Counted from the first letter of the stretch, positions 37,078-47,004 are shown. The stretch is 64,000 nucleotides of DNA from Rhodoligotrophos defluvii (GCF_005281615.1 NZ_SZZM01000008.1:1-64000), one strand, 5' to 3'. Program-made: numbers and translations. Notes: a model not told the origin generated them from the letters alone.

Positions 37078-38142
37078 TCAGTGCAGGGGCTCCACCTCCC
37101 GCTGGAACTGCTGGTTCCACTCATTGCGCACGGAGGCGACATAGTCGTAGTCGACCGTCTGCAGTTCCTTGAGCGCATCGCCGGTGACAACGCGCTGGGC
37201 GGCCTCGCCCTCGAGCTTCACTTTCGTATTGAGGGGCGACTGGCCGAAGCGCTCGGCACGATAGGTGAGCACCTTCTCGCTGATGAGCCAATTCAGCAGG
37301 GCGCGTGCGCCCTCCTGATTGGGCGCACCCTTCATCACGCCCGCGACGGTGGGGCTCATATAGGAATTTTCCGGAACCACCACGTCGACCGGAACGCCGC
37401 GCTTGGCGATCTCCCAGCCGGAGGCGTTGCCGAACACGGCGAGGGCACCGGTCTCCTGCTGCATGAGGTCGGCGATCTTGGCGAAGGTGGTGGTCCAGTC
37501 CACCACATTGGGGGCAAGCTTCTTCAGCGCCTCGAAGCCGGGCTGGATGTTGCGCTCACCGCCACCGTTCTGGCGGGCAAGCTCGACCAGCAGATACATG
37601 CCATAGGTGTTGGAGACCGGCGGGATGATCAGCGTCTTGCCGAATTCCGGCCGGAACAAATCCTTCCAAGTCGTTGGCGGGGCCCAGCCATTCCGCTCGA
37701 ACACCTCCTTCTGGTAGACGAGCGCGAGGATATCCGCGTAAGGCGCGACCCCGCTGTCGCCCAGCCTGGCGCTCGGCACCATGTTGGCAAGATTGGGTAC
37801 CGCCTTCTCGTCCAGCGGTTCGAAAATCTGCTGGGCCATGCCCTGCTGGAAGGCGGCGAGGTCGCACATCACCACGTCGACCTGCGGGCTGTTCTTCTGG
37901 GCAATGGCGGTGGCGATGATCTCGGCGGAGGTTGCCTTGGGCACCAAAGTCACGGTGTAGCCCGTGTCCTTCTTGAACTCATCGGCCCAGCCTTCCTTCT
38001 CCAGCATGGTCTGGATGGTGCCGCCCCAGCTCAGGAAATAGACCGTGCCCTTGTCCTGGGCCTGAGCAGGCGCTGAGGATGCGATGAAGGCCGCCGCGGC
38101 CAGAGCGATGGCGGTCTTGCACACGTCTCGTCTTTTCCACAT
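37078..38142 (-). CDS. ABC transporter substrate-binding protein (spermidine/putrescine type)
   Basis: Start ATG 38142 follows AGGGGA and gives 354 aa with a signal peptide (AIALAAAAFIASSAPAQAQ). The mature N terminus KGTVYFLSWGGTIQTMLEKE and later YADILALVYQKEVFERNGW match the extracellular solute-binding PotD/PotF-like group. Ligands of this group include polyamines, opines and other amines; the CoA-pathway genes downstream suggest a carboxylated or readily oxidised ligand. It is the first gene of the leftward operon, divergent from the MerR-XRE-cupin regulator. Confidence 0.94.
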   Translation of the reverse strand: MWKRRDVCKTAIALAAAAFIASSAPAQAQDKGTVYFLSWGGTIQTMLEKEGWADEFKKDTGYTVTLVPKATSAEIIATAIAQKNSPQVDVVMCDLAAFQQGMAQQIFEPLDEKAVPNLANMVPSARLGDSGVAPYADILALVYQKEVFERNGWAPPTTWKDLFRPEFGKTLIIPPVSNTYGMYLLVELARQNGGGERNIQPGFEALKKLAPNVVDWTTTFAKIADLMQQETGALAVFGNASGWEIAKRGVPVDVVVPENSYMSPTVAGVMKGAPNQEGARALLNWLISEKVLTYRAERFGQSPLNTKVKLEGEAAQRVVTGDALKELQTVDYDYVASVRNEWNQQFQREVEPLH

Positions 38143-38223
38143 TGATCCGTCCCCTTTGTCACCCTTTCGACATAGTGCGAAGGGGGTGCGGAGCCGGCAA
38201 GCCACAATTTTCTGGGGTTGAGA

Positions 38224-38292
38224 TTCGGAAAAACCGAAGCTGTTTGGAGTAGGCTTCGCATGCGCCAGCGGCTCAAACAGCTATTGCGAAGC
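38224..38292. promoter_or_regulatory. Interleaved inverted repeats in a divergent promoter
   Basis: Three repeat pairs are packed into 69 bases: TTCGG/CCGAA (38224-38238), AGCTGTTTG/CAAACAGCT (38238-38246 and 38274-38282) and GCTTCGC/GCGAAGC (38253-38259 and 38286-38292). The last two pairs interleave. The site lies between the binding-protein start and the regulator start, so it is the natural place for regulator binding. Confidence 0.55.
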
Positions 38293-38344
38293 GCAGGGAA
38301 GCCAAATAAGAGTTACAGAAACAATGTAAGTTCGGGGTGGGGAC

Positions 38345-39151
38345 GTGCCCTTGTCGGCGGTCAAGACGTTTCGTGTTGCCGAAGTCGCCAAGCTCGTGGG
38401 CGTCAGCCCGTCAACCCTACGACTGTGGGAGAACCATGGGCTCGTCGCGCCATTCCGCACGGAGGGGGAGCACCGCGTCTATCGGGACAGCGATGTCGAG
38501 CGGGTGCGCGAGATCAATCGGCTACGCAAGGTCCAGCGGCTGAACATTGCGGCGATCAGGGCGGTGCTGAACACGGCGGGCAATGGGTCCGACGATCGCT
38601 CGGCACCGCCGCCGGCGCTCGGGCCTAAGGTAAAGGCGCTGCGCCAACGGGCCGGACTCACCCTAAAGCAGGTATCCGCACGCACCGGCTTGCCCATCTC
38701 GCTCATCAGCACCTTGGAGCGCACCTCGGGTGGTGCGTCCATGGCGAGCCTGATGGCGCTGGCCACCTGCTACGGCACGCCGATCACCGATCTGCTGGCC
38801 CCGCCTCAGGAGACGGTGAGCCGGGTGGTCAAGGCGGGCCGCGCAAGGCGGGTGCCTATCCTGGGGCCGCTCATCCAGGTGGAGCAGCTGGCCGAGGGCC
38901 GCACCAAGATCGACTGCCAACGCTGGACGCTTGCGCCGGGCGCCGCATCGGAAGGCAGCTATGCACATGAAGGCGAGGAGTTCATCCACGTGCTTGCCGG
39001 CATGTTCGAGATCACGCTGGGCAGCGACGAGCTGCACCGGCTGAGCCAAGGCGACAGCATCTACTTTCCCAGCACGGTGATCCATGCCTGGCGCAATCCG
39101 GGCGGGGAAGCAGCCGTGCTTCTCTGGATCAGCACCCCAAGGACGTTCTGA
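38345..39151 (+). CDS. Regulator with MerR, XRE and cupin domains in one chain
   Basis: A 268-aa protein with GTG start preceded by GGGGTGGGG. Residues about 7-75 form a MerR-type winged helix (FRVAEVAKLVGVSPSTLRLWENHGL, then GEHRVYRDSDVERV). Residues about 93-150 form an XRE-type HTH (KALRQRAGLTLKQVSARTGLPISLISTLE). Residues about 190-266 form a cupin (YAHEGEEFIHVLAGMFEITLG, GDSIYFPSTVIHAWRNPG). XRE-cupin proteins such as PuuR control polyamine use; the added MerR domain gives two DNA-reading heads. It likely controls the divergent ABC/CoA operon and its own operon with the two oxidoreductases 1-4 bases downstream. Confidence 0.9.
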   Translation: MPLSAVKTFRVAEVAKLVGVSPSTLRLWENHGLVAPFRTEGEHRVYRDSDVERVREINRLRKVQRLNIAAIRAVLNTAGNGSDDRSAPPPALGPKVKALRQRAGLTLKQVSARTGLPISLISTLERTSGGASMASLMALATCYGTPITDLLAPPQETVSRVVKAGRARRVPILGPLIQVEQLAEGRTKIDCQRWTLAPGAASEGSYAHEGEEFIHVLAGMFEITLGSDELHRLSQGDSIYFPSTVIHAWRNPGGEAAVLLWISTPRTF

Positions 39152-39152
39152 C

Positions 39153-40793
39153 ATGACCTCTGCCTCTTCTTCCACCATCGACGCGAACAAGGCGGGTGCC
39201 GATGGCATCGGCCAGGATGCTTACGACGCGGTGATCATCGGCGCCGGCCATAACGGGCTGATCTGCGCCGCCTATCTGGCCAAGGCCGGGTGGAAGGTGC
39301 TGGTGGTCGAGCGCCGGCACGTGATCGGTGGCGCGGCGGTGACCGAGGAGCTGTGGCCCGGCATCCGTGTTTCGGTCGCCTCCTACATGATGAGCCTGCT
39401 GCAGCCGCGCATCATCCAGGATCTGGAGCTCGCCAAATACGGCTACAAGCTCCTGCCCAACGACTTCCTGTTCACGCCGCTGGAGAATGGGGACGCGATC
39501 TACTATCACGATGATCTGAAGCGGACCTGCGAGGAGATCGCCCGTTTTTCCAAGCGCGACGCGGAGGTGTTTCCGGCTTACGACAAGCACTTGCAGGAGG
39601 CGGCTAAAGCGTTCCGGCAATTCCTGTGGACGACGCCGCCAAATCTGAGTTCGTACAAGCTGCGCGACCTCAAGGACACGCTCGACCTGCTCATGCAGGT
39701 GCGCCGGCTGGGCGATCACGTCTATCGGCTGGCGGACTTCCTCACCTTGAGCGTGAGCGACTATCTCGACCGCTGGTTCACATCGGACGCGATCAAGGGC
39801 GTCTTGTCCTATTACAGCGGCATCGGCAATTTCGCGGGGCCGCGCACGCCCGGCTCGGCCTATGTGCAGCTGCACCACCTGATGGGCGACACCTCGCAAG
39901 GGGCAGGCGGCTGGGGCTTCATCCAGGGCGGCATGGGCGCGGTGAGCAACGCGATCGCCAGCTCGCTCAGGGCGAATGGCGGTTCGATCGCCACCGATGT
40001 TCCGGTGAAGCGCGTGCTGGTCAGCGGCAACCGGGCGGTCGGCGTCGAGCTTGAGAACGGGCGGGTGATCAAGGCCAAGAAGGTGATCAGCAATGCGGAC
40101 GCCAAGGCCACCTTCCTGCGCCTGGTGGATGCGCGCGAGCTGCCCGATGACTTCCTGGAGGACATCCGCAACTACAAGACCAAGAGCTCGACCTTCAAGA
40201 TCAACCTGGCCATGCGCGAGCTGCCGCAATACACCGCTTTCGATGCCAACCGGGCGGGCCGGGCCTACCCGACCTATATGCATGTGGCGCCGAGCCTCGA
40301 CTATCTCGAACGGGCCTATGATGATGCCAAATACGGCCGACCGTCGGAAAAGCCTTACATGACGGTGGTTGCGCCCTCGGTGTTCGACAAGACGCTGGCG
40401 CCCGAGGGCACCTATGTCATCAACATCTTCGGCGGGCATGCGCCCTATCACCTGCGCGACGGCGATTGGGAGACGGAGCGCGAACCGTTCTATCAGCGGG
40501 TGATCGACACCTGGGCGGACTACGCGCCCAATGTGAAGGACGCGATCATTCATGCCCAAGTGCTGGTGCCGCCGGATCTCGAGCGGATCATCGGTCTCAC
40601 CGGCGGCAACATCTTCCAGGGCGACTTGTCGCTCGACCAGCTGTTCATCCTGCGGCCGGCAGCGAAATATGCGAACTACCGCAGCCCGATCGAGGGCCTT
40701 TATACGTGCGGCTCGTCCAACCATCCCGGTGGCGGGGTGATGGGCGTGGCCGGCTACAATGCGGCGCGCGAGATCATGAGAGACGGCCGATAG
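39153..40793 (+). CDS. FAD-dependent oxidoreductase, phytoene-desaturase/PYROXD2-like
   Basis: A 546-aa flavoprotein starting one base after the regulator stop. The Rossmann motif [20 protein letters not shown] and [20 protein letters not shown] bind FAD. The body carries [20 protein letters not shown] and [17 protein letters not shown]. The C-terminal [22 protein letters not shown] completes the CrtI-type signature. No carotenoid genes are nearby, so a desaturase role in pigment synthesis is unlikely. It probably oxidises an amine or another product linked to the transporter. Confidence 0.9.
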   Translation: MTSASSSTIDANKAGADGIGQDAYDAVIIGAGHNGLICAAYLAKAGWKVLVVERRHVIGGAAVTEELWPGIRVSVASYMMSLLQPRIIQDLELAKYGYKLLPNDFLFTPLENGDAIYYHDDLKRTCEEIARFSKRDAEVFPAYDKHLQEAAKAFRQFLWTTPPNLSSYKLRDLKDTLDLLMQVRRLGDHVYRLADFLTLSVSDYLDRWFTSDAIKGVLSYYSGIGNFAGPRTPGSAYVQLHHLMGDTSQGAGGWGFIQGGMGAVSNAIASSLRANGGSIATDVPVKRVLVSGNRAVGVELENGRVIKAKKVISNADAKATFLRLVDARELPDDFLEDIRNYKTKSSTFKINLAMRELPQYTAFDANRAGRAYPTYMHVAPSLDYLERAYDDAKYGRPSEKPYMTVVAPSVFDKTLAPEGTYVINIFGGHAPYHLRDGDWETEREPFYQRVIDTWADYAPNVKDAIIHAQVLVPPDLERIIGLTGGNIFQGDLSLDQLFILRPAAKYANYRSPIEGLYTCGSSNHPGGGVMGVAGYNAAREIMRDGR

Positions 40794-40797
40794 GGTG

Positions 40798-41913
40798 ATG
40801 GAAACGGTCGATTGCGTTGTGGTGGGCGCAGGCGTGGTGGGGCTTGCGGTGGCGCGGGCGCTCGCCCGCTCCGGCCGCGAGACGATCATCGTCGAGGCCT
40901 GCGACGCGATCGGCACCGAGACCTCCTCGCGCAACAGCGAGGTGATCCATGCGGGCATCTATTATCCGCAGGGTAGCCTGAAGGCGAGGACATGCATGGC
41001 GGGGCGGGACGCGCTCTATGCCTATGCAGCCGAACGTGGCATTCCCCATGCCCGCTGCGGCAAGCTGATCGTGGCGACGTCGGACGCGCAGGTCGAGACG
41101 CTGAAGGCGCTCATGCAGGCCGGTGCCGCCAATGGGGTCACCGACTTGCGCATGGTCAACCCGGCGGAGGTGGCGCAGCTGGAGCCGGCCCTGCGCTGCG
41201 TGGCGGCCATTCACTCGCCGTCCACCGGCATCATCGACAGCCATGCGCTGATGCAGAACTATCTTTGGGACGCGGAGGCCGCCGGCGCCGTTCTCGCCCT
41301 GAACACAAGGTTGGCCGAGGGCCGCATCGATCGTGCATCGAACGTGGTGGAGGTGCTCACGACCGGCAGCGAGACCATGTGGCTGCGCGCGAAGCTGCTG
41401 GTCAACGCGGCGGGGCTGGACGCCTGGGAGGTTGCGGCAACGCTCGCCGGCTATGACGTCAGCCATCTGCCGCCGCGCTTCATGGCGAAGGGCAGCTATT
41501 TCGTGCTGGCGGGCCGCAGCCCGTTCAAGCGGCTGGTCTATCCCGTGCCCGAGGATGGCGGCCTCGGCGTCCATGTCACCCTCGACCTTGCGGGCCAAGC
41601 GCGGTTCGGACCGGACGTGGAATGGGTGACAGCCAGGGACTACAGCCTGGATCCGCGGCGGGCGGATGTTTTCTACGCGGCGGTGCGGCGCTACTGGCCC
41701 GCGCTTCCGGACGGCGCCTTGCTGCCGGGCTATGCGGGCATTCGGCCGAAGATCTCCGGGCCGGGCCAGGCGCCTTCGGATTTCATGATCCAGGGGCCAT
41801 CCACCCATGGCTGCGCGGGGCTGATCAATCTGTTCGGGATCGAGTCGCCGGGACTGACAGCCTCGCTCGACTTGGCCGATCGGGTCGCGAAGATTGCCTC
41901 CAATCCGGGCTAG
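40798..41913 (+). CDS. FAD-dependent oxidoreductase (LhgO/D-amino-acid-oxidase family)
   Basis: A 371-aa DAO-family flavoprotein from ATG 40798; GTG 40795 is also possible. The N terminus [21 protein letters not shown] is the FAD fold, followed by [17 protein letters not shown], the hallmark of the L-2-hydroxyglutarate oxidase branch. Later [17 protein letters not shown] and the C-terminal [14 protein letters not shown] agree. L-2-hydroxyglutarate arises in glutarate and lysine breakdown, but other 2-hydroxy acids are possible. It ends the regulator operon and overlaps the convergent LysR gene by 4 bases. Confidence 0.9.
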   Translation: METVDCVVVGAGVVGLAVARALARSGRETIIVEACDAIGTETSSRNSEVIHAGIYYPQGSLKARTCMAGRDALYAYAAERGIPHARCGKLIVATSDAQVETLKALMQAGAANGVTDLRMVNPAEVAQLEPALRCVAAIHSPSTGIIDSHALMQNYLWDAEAAGAVLALNTRLAEGRIDRASNVVEVLTTGSETMWLRAKLLVNAAGLDAWEVAATLAGYDVSHLPPRFMAKGSYFVLAGRSPFKRLVYPVPEDGGLGVHVTLDLAGQARFGPDVEWVTARDYSLDPRRADVFYAAVRRYWPALPDGALLPGYAGIRPKISGPGQAPSDFMIQGPSTHGCAGLINLFGIESPGLTASLDLADRVAKIASNPG

Positions 41914-42842
41914 ACTAGGCCGGCGGCAGCTGGCTCGAGCGCCAGGGGCCGGTGGGCCTCCTTCAGATCGCGGACGAACTGCTTGATGATCTTGTTGGGC
42001 GACTGCCGCTTGCGGAACATGCAATAGAAGACGTTCTCGTAGAACAGACGGTCGGGCAGGATGGGGCGCATCTGGCCCCCCGCCACCCATTCCCTGGCGT
42101 AATGACCGGGGAGATAGCCGATGAAGCGGCCGGAAAGCACGAGCAGCGCGACGCTCTCCATGTGCTGGCCGGTGGTGGCGGTTCTCAGCTTGCCGTGCAG
42201 CAGCACGTTGTCCGGCAACGGACAGATGTGGCCCGCGTATTTCTCGCGGGAGACCTCGTTGAGGGTGACGCGATCCGGGCAGCGCGGGAACAGGGCGTGG
42301 TTGTAGCTGCAGTAGAGATACTGCGTTTCCTCGAAGACGGGCTCATAGTCGAGGCTGCCTTGGCGGGCCAGGGAAGGGCCGATGCCGACATCGAGCAGCC
42401 CGTCCGCCACATGACGCTCGATATCGCGCGGCGAGACGATCTCCACATCCATGCGCACCTCGTGCGGGCGGCTGTCGAACCGGGCAATGGCTTCGTGCAG
42501 CCTGGCCGTGGGGTTGTTGGCCACGTTGTCCACAAGGCCGATGCGCAGAGTGCCGACCAGCGCATTGCGCAGGCCGGCGATCTCGCTGCTCACGTCGCTC
42601 AGTGTACCGATTAAGCGTCGGCCGAGCTCATAGACCTTCTGGCCCTCGGGCGTGAGCCGGAAGCCGTCTCGTCCGCGCTCGCACAGCCGCACGCCCAGCC
42701 TGTTCTCCAGCTGGCTCATATGCATGCTGATGGTGGAGAGGCTGAGATTGAGGCTCGTCTGCGCGGCGGCAAAGCCGCGGCACTCGACGATGGTGAGGAA
42801 CAGCTTCATCAAGCGAAGGTCAAGGTCGGCGATCGTGGCCAT
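41910..42842 (-). CDS. LysR-family transcriptional regulator
   Basis: A 310-aa protein. The N-terminal HTH (about 5-65) reads [21 protein letters not shown] followed by [22 protein letters not shown]. The C-terminal effector domain starts around residue 95 ([19 protein letters not shown]). It is divergent from the second polyamine-type ABC operon and has a T-N11-A dyad between them, so it probably controls that operon. Its effector is not evident. Confidence 0.93.
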   Translation of the reverse strand: MATIADLDLRLMKLFLTIVECRGFAAAQTSLNLSLSTISMHMSQLENRLGVRLCERGRDGFRLTPEGQKVYELGRRLIGTLSDVSSEIAGLRNALVGTLRIGLVDNVANNPTARLHEAIARFDSRPHEVRMDVEIVSPRDIERHVADGLLDVGIGPSLARQGSLDYEPVFEETQYLYCSYNHALFPRCPDRVTLNEVSREKYAGHICPLPDNVLLHGKLRTATTGQHMESVALLVLSGRFIGYLPGHYAREWVAGGQMRPILPDRLFYENVFYCMFRKRQSPNKIIKQFVRDLKEAHRPLALEPAAAGLV

Positions 42843-42897
42843 CTCACCTCCCGATCATTCAACAGAAGCCGAACTTTGGTTTTAAACATGGGTATTT

Positions 42898-42912
42898 ATC
42901 GAAACAACCGAT
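42898..42912. promoter_or_regulatory. LysR-type T-N11-A box
   Basis: ATCG and CGAT flank seven bases, giving the T-N11-A dyad expected for LysR regulators. It lies 56 bases from the lysR start and 117 bases upstream of the binding-protein start. Confidence 0.5.
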
Positions 42913-43028
42913 TTGTCCGAATCTGTTGGCATGGCGCAGGATGGCTCGCAGAAGCCGCGCGCTCCAACATGGGTGAGAGGCAAAGCCGCTGGAGGAAGAG
43001 GGCGGCCCAGCCGGAGGGAGAGCGAGCA

Positions 43029-44168
43029 ATGGATTTCCGTCGTTTCATGAGCATGAAGCCGACGCGCCGCCAGGTGCTGTCTGGTGCAACCGCCTTCGGT
43101 GCCGCAGCGCTGTCCGGCTTCAATCCGCGCCTGGCCGAGGCGCAGTCGGATGACAAGGTGCTGTCATGGCTCACCTATCCCGGCCATGGCGCGCCGGAGG
43201 TGGTCAAGCCGTTCGAGGACAAGTACGGGGTCAAGATCGTCGCCAAGGAATATAGCGGCGGCGAACGGCTGCTGGCGCTGATTCATGGCTCGCCGCCCGG
43301 CACGTTCGACGTGGTGCTCAGCGATGAGGCCTATGTGAACGAGCTGAAGCAGGCGGGCTTCATCGAGCCAATGAACCCGGCGGATTATCCGATCGAGGAC
43401 TTCTGGCCCGATTTCCAGAAGTTCCCGCTGCATTGGATCGATGACCAGCTCTACACCGTGATGACCAGCTGGGGCATCAACGGCCTGGCCTACAACGCCG
43501 ACAAGCTCACGGCCAAGGACGTCGAGAGCTATGCGATCATGTGGGACGAGCGGATCAAGGGCAAGGTCGGCATGCGCGACTGGTACCTGCCGTGCATGGG
43601 CTGCATCAGCGCCTATCTCGGCAACAAGAAGCCCTATGATCTGACCGACGAGCAGTTCGAAAAGCTGAAGGAGACCATCTTCTCGCTGAAGCCGCAGGTG
43701 GCCGGGTTCTGGGACTTTGCGGGCGTGTTCGACTCGTTCGCCAATGGCGGGGCCATGGTGGTGCCCGGCACCGGCGAATGGATGGTGGGCCTCTTGCAGC
43801 GCGACGGGCACAACATCCGCGCCGCGGTGCCGAAGGAGGGCGCCATCATCTGGACCGAGAGCGCCTCGATCGTGAAAGGCACGAAAAAGGAGGAACTTGC
43901 GAAGGAGTTCATCCGCTATCTGGTGAGCCCGGAAGGGCAGCGGCGGTTGATGCTCAAGTCGTCCTACATGGCCTCGGGCCCGAGCAAGGTCGCCTGGGAG
44001 CTCCTGAACAAGGAGAATCCGAAAGAGGCGAAGATGATCAACATGGATCTCAACGCGCATAACCTGATGGATGACTATCGCGCGGGCCTGATCCTGCTGC
44101 GCGAGCTGCCCAGCAATCAGTCGAGCGAAGAATGGCAGGATGTCTGGACGGAATTCCAGAACATGTGA
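43029..44168 (+). CDS. ABC transporter substrate-binding protein (polyamine type), Tat-like signal
   Basis: The 379-aa protein starts after GGAGGGAGA. The N terminus has the twin-arginine-like PTRRQVLSGATAFGAAALSG and a cleavage region near LAEAQ. The mature part has LSWLTYPGHGAPEVVKPFEDKYG, WGINGLAYNADKL and YLGNKKPYDLTDEQFEKL, as in spermidine/putrescine-type binding proteins. A Tat signal suggests it is folded before export. It leads a four-gene operon facing lysR. Confidence 0.93.
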   Translation: MDFRRFMSMKPTRRQVLSGATAFGAAALSGFNPRLAEAQSDDKVLSWLTYPGHGAPEVVKPFEDKYGVKIVAKEYSGGERLLALIHGSPPGTFDVVLSDEAYVNELKQAGFIEPMNPADYPIEDFWPDFQKFPLHWIDDQLYTVMTSWGINGLAYNADKLTAKDVESYAIMWDERIKGKVGMRDWYLPCMGCISAYLGNKKPYDLTDEQFEKLKETIFSLKPQVAGFWDFAGVFDSFANGGAMVVPGTGEWMVGLLQRDGHNIRAAVPKEGAIIWTESASIVKGTKKEELAKEFIRYLVSPEGQRRLMLKSSYMASGPSKVAWELLNKENPKEAKMINMDLNAHNLMDDYRAGLILLRELPSNQSSEEWQDVWTEFQNM

Positions 44169-44204
44169 TCTCATACGCGTTGAGAAGCACATGTCAGCGA
44201 CCCG

Positions 44205-45089
44205 ATGAAGCTGCGCCAATCTGCGGCTGATCCCGAGACGCCCGGCCGGGCGAGGCCAAGTGGCTTTGCCCTGTTCTGGGCTACGCCGCTCGGCCTGTGG
44301 CAACTCGTATTCTTCCTCGGGCCGCTCTTGTTCCTGATCGCCCTGAGCTTCTGGTCGGTGCGCAACTACCGGCTGATGCCGGACATGACGCTGGCCAACT
44401 GGACCAGGATCTTCAACACCGGCTATTTCTGGGACGGCTATCTCCGGTCGCTATGGTATTCGGCGGTGGCGGCGGCGGTCGCCTCGATCCTGGCGTTCCC
44501 GCTGGCCTATACGCTCGCCTTCAAGATATCGGACCGGGCAAGGCTGTTCGGCGCCGGGCTGCTGATCACGCCCTTTTTCACCTCCTATCTGGTGCGCGCC
44601 TATACCTGGCGCACGATGCTGGGGGCCGGCGGCATCGTAAACGACGTGCTCGGGTTCGTGGGGCTCGGGCCCTATGCCATGATCAACGCCTATTTCGGCA
44701 CGCTGGTCGGCTATCTCACCCTGGTGCTGCCGCTGGTGGCGCTGCTGCAGCTGTTGAGCCTCGCCTTCATCGACCGGCGCCTCATCGAAGCGGCGCACAA
44801 TCTCGGCTGCGGCCGGCTGCGCACCGTGTTCTCGGTGGTGATCCCGTCGGCGCGGGTCGGCCTGATCCTCGGGGCGGCGTTCGCCTTCGTGCTGTGCTTC
44901 GGCGATTTCGTCAGTCCGCAGATCCTGGGCGGCTCCAACCCGCCGACGGTGAGCCTGCTGATCATCGATCAGGTGCGCGCCGGCTCGCACTGGCCGCGGG
45001 CCTCGGTCATCGCCCTCGTCATGATCGTTTCGCTGGTCGTGGTGGTCTCCGCCGCCATGGCCTTCGCCTACCGACGGCCCGGGCGATGA
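44205..45089 (+). CDS. ABC transporter permease (PotB type)
   Basis: A 294-aa six-span protein opening ATPLGLWQLVFFLGPLLFLIALSFW. TPFFTSYLVRAYTWRTMLG and the EAA loop AAHNLGCGRLRTVFSVVIP are typical of PotB-like subunits. Its stop overlaps the second permease start by 4 bases. Confidence 0.94.
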   Translation: MKLRQSAADPETPGRARPSGFALFWATPLGLWQLVFFLGPLLFLIALSFWSVRNYRLMPDMTLANWTRIFNTGYFWDGYLRSLWYSAVAAAVASILAFPLAYTLAFKISDRARLFGAGLLITPFFTSYLVRAYTWRTMLGAGGIVNDVLGFVGLGPYAMINAYFGTLVGYLTLVLPLVALLQLLSLAFIDRRLIEAAHNLGCGRLRTVFSVVIPSARVGLILGAAFAFVLCFGDFVSPQILGGSNPPTVSLLIIDQVRAGSHWPRASVIALVMIVSLVVVVSAAMAFAYRRPGR

Positions 45090-45904
45090 ATCACGACCGC
45101 ATCATCGGCCTGTTCCTCCGGCTCTACGTGGTGATCATCTTCGGACTGATCTTCGCGCCGATCGTGGTGAGCTTCATCTTCTCGTTCAGCGCGGATCGGT
45201 TTCCTTCGCTGCCTTTGTCGGCCTTCAGCCTGCAGTGGTACGAGGCGGTGTGGAACGATCCGCAAGTGCTCGCCGCGGCGCGGCGAACGGTGATCGTCGG
45301 GATCATCGTGTCGGTGCTGGCGACGGCCATCGGTTTTGGTGCCGCCTATACGGATTACCGCTACAGCTTCAGGTTCAAGCCGCTCTATGTGGCTCTAGGC
45401 TTCATGCCGCCCCTGGTGCCGATCCTGATCCTGGGTCTGGCCATGCTGTTCTATCTGGCGCAGCTGGGGCTGTCGGGTCATCTCTATTCGATCGTGATCG
45501 GCCATACGGTGTTATGCATTCCCTTCGCCATGGCGGTGATCCGCCTGCGGCTCGCGCAGATGGACCCGGCACTGGAGGCGGCCGCCTGGAACCTGGGCGC
45601 CAGCGAATGGCGGGCCATGATGAGCGTGGTCGTGCCGTTCACGCTGCCGGCGATCTTCGCCGCCCTGTTCGTGACCGCTGCGCTCTCGTTCGACGAGTTC
45701 GCGATCGTCTGGTTCATTTCGGGCCTGGAGGAGACCTTGCCAGTGCGCGTGCTCAATTTCGTGCAGGGGCAGGCCAGCCCGCGCATCAACGCGATCGGCA
45801 GCTTCACCTTCACTGTCTCGATCGTGCTGGTGGTGCTGGCGCAGATCCTGGTGCTAACCCGCACCGGCCGGCCCCGGGGGCGGATCATGGGCGGGGGCAA
45901 ATGA
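45086..45904 (+). CDS. ABC transporter permease (PotC type)
   Basis: A 272-aa membrane partner from ATG 45086 (ATGA overlap). It opens FLRLYVVIIFGLIFAPIVVSFIFSFS, and the EAA loop reads AAWNLGASEWRAMMSVVVP, followed by SFDEFAIVWFISG. Its stop overlaps the ATPase start. Confidence 0.94.
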   Translation: MNHDRIIGLFLRLYVVIIFGLIFAPIVVSFIFSFSADRFPSLPLSAFSLQWYEAVWNDPQVLAAARRTVIVGIIVSVLATAIGFGAAYTDYRYSFRFKPLYVALGFMPPLVPILILGLAMLFYLAQLGLSGHLYSIVIGHTVLCIPFAMAVIRLRLAQMDPALEAAAWNLGASEWRAMMSVVVPFTLPAIFAALFVTAALSFDEFAIVWFISGLEETLPVRVLNFVQGQASPRINAIGSFTFTVSIVLVVLAQILVLTRTGRPRGRIMGGGK

Positions 45905-47004
45905 GCGACAGCGCTGGACAAGCAAGCGCGCCATTGATCCGTTTCGTGGACGTGACCAAACGGTTCGGCACCCTGGCCGCGGTGGATGGATTGGACCTCG
46001 ATATCGATGCCGGCACCTTCGTCGCCATCATGGGGCCGAGCGGCTGCGGCAAGACGACCACCCTGCGCATGCTGGCTGGCCTCGAGGCGCCGACGAGCGG
46101 CCGCATTCTGTTCAACGGCGCCGACATCACCCACCAGAAGCCATGGGAGCGGAACATGCCGATGGTTTGGCAGAGCCTGGCGTTGTTTCCGTTCCTGGAC
46201 GTTCTGGGCAATGTGACCTTCGGGCTGAAGATGTCCGGCCTCGCCAAGGCCGAGCGCGATGGGCGCGCCATGCGGTGGCTGGAGCGACTGGGCATCGCGC
46301 CGCTGGCGCATGCCAATATCGGCAAGATTTCCGGCGGCCAGGCGCAGCGGGTCGCGCTCGCCCGCGCCCTGGTCACCGAACCCAATGTGCTGCTGCTGGA
46401 CGAGCCGCTCTCGGCGCTCGATGCGCATCTGGTGGTGCGGATGCAGGCAGAACTGACCAAGCTGCAGAAGGAGCTCGGCATCACCTTCGTCTATGTGACC
46501 CACAGCCAGTCCGAAGCTTTTGCCATGGCCGACCGGGTGGTGATCATGAACGAGGGCCGCATCCAGCAGAACGGGACGCCGCGAGAGGTGTTCCGTCGGC
46601 CGGCCAACCGGTTCGTGGCGGAATTCGTCGGCACCAACAACATCATCGAGGGGCGTGTCGCGGCCCTGTCGGGCGGCATGGCCACGGTTGAAACCACGCT
46701 GGGGTCCTTCCAGGCGCCGGCCGGCGCGGGCCTGGCCGTAGGACGCGCCGTCGATCTTGTGATCAGCGCCGACCGGGTGAGACTTGCCCGGGTCAAGCCG
46801 GAAGACATAGCTGCGGTGCCGGTGACGGTGATCAGCGAGCAGTTCGTGGGCACCATGGTCACCGTGCATCTCGACGCCGGCACCGAGCGCAACATCCGCG
46901 TGCAGATGCCACAACACGCTTTCGACGCGCTTGATCTTACGCGGGGCGATCGTCTGTATGCCTCCTGGCTCGCGGAAGACGCGCTGCTTCTCACGACAGG
47001 CTAG
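45901..47004 (+). CDS. ABC transporter ATP-binding protein (PotA type)
   Basis: A 367-aa ATPase from ATG 45901. Walker A is GPSGCGKTTTLR, the signature SGGQAQRVALAR, Walker B LLLDEPLSALDAHL and the switch YVTHSQSEAF (His present). A TOBE domain fills about 285-365. One oddity is the Q-loop MVWQSLALFPFLDV, with Trp where Phe is usual. The stop overlaps the stop of the convergent hydrolase by 4 bases. Confidence 0.95.
   Translation: MSDSAGQASAPLIRFVDVTKRFGTLAAVDGLDLDIDAGTFVAIMGPSGCGKTTTLRMLAGLEAPTSGRILFNGADITHQKPWERNMPMVWQSLALFPFLDVLGNVTFGLKMSGLAKAERDGRAMRWLERLGIAPLAHANIGKISGGQAQRVALARALVTEPNVLLLDEPLSALDAHLVVRMQAELTKLQKELGITFVYVTHSQSEAFAMADRVVIMNEGRIQQNGTPREVFRRPANRFVAEFVGTNNIIEGRVAALSGGMATVETTLGSFQAPAGAGLAVGRAVDLVISADRVRLARVKPEDIAAVPVTVISEQFVGTMVTVHLDAGTERNIRVQMPQHAFDALDLTRGDRLYASWLAEDALLLTTG

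Noticed and set aside
39153-40793. Carotenoid (phytoene) desaturase
   Set aside because: The CrtI-like fold is real, but sequence features fit the PYROXD2-like branch and no crtB, crtE or other pigment genes are present.
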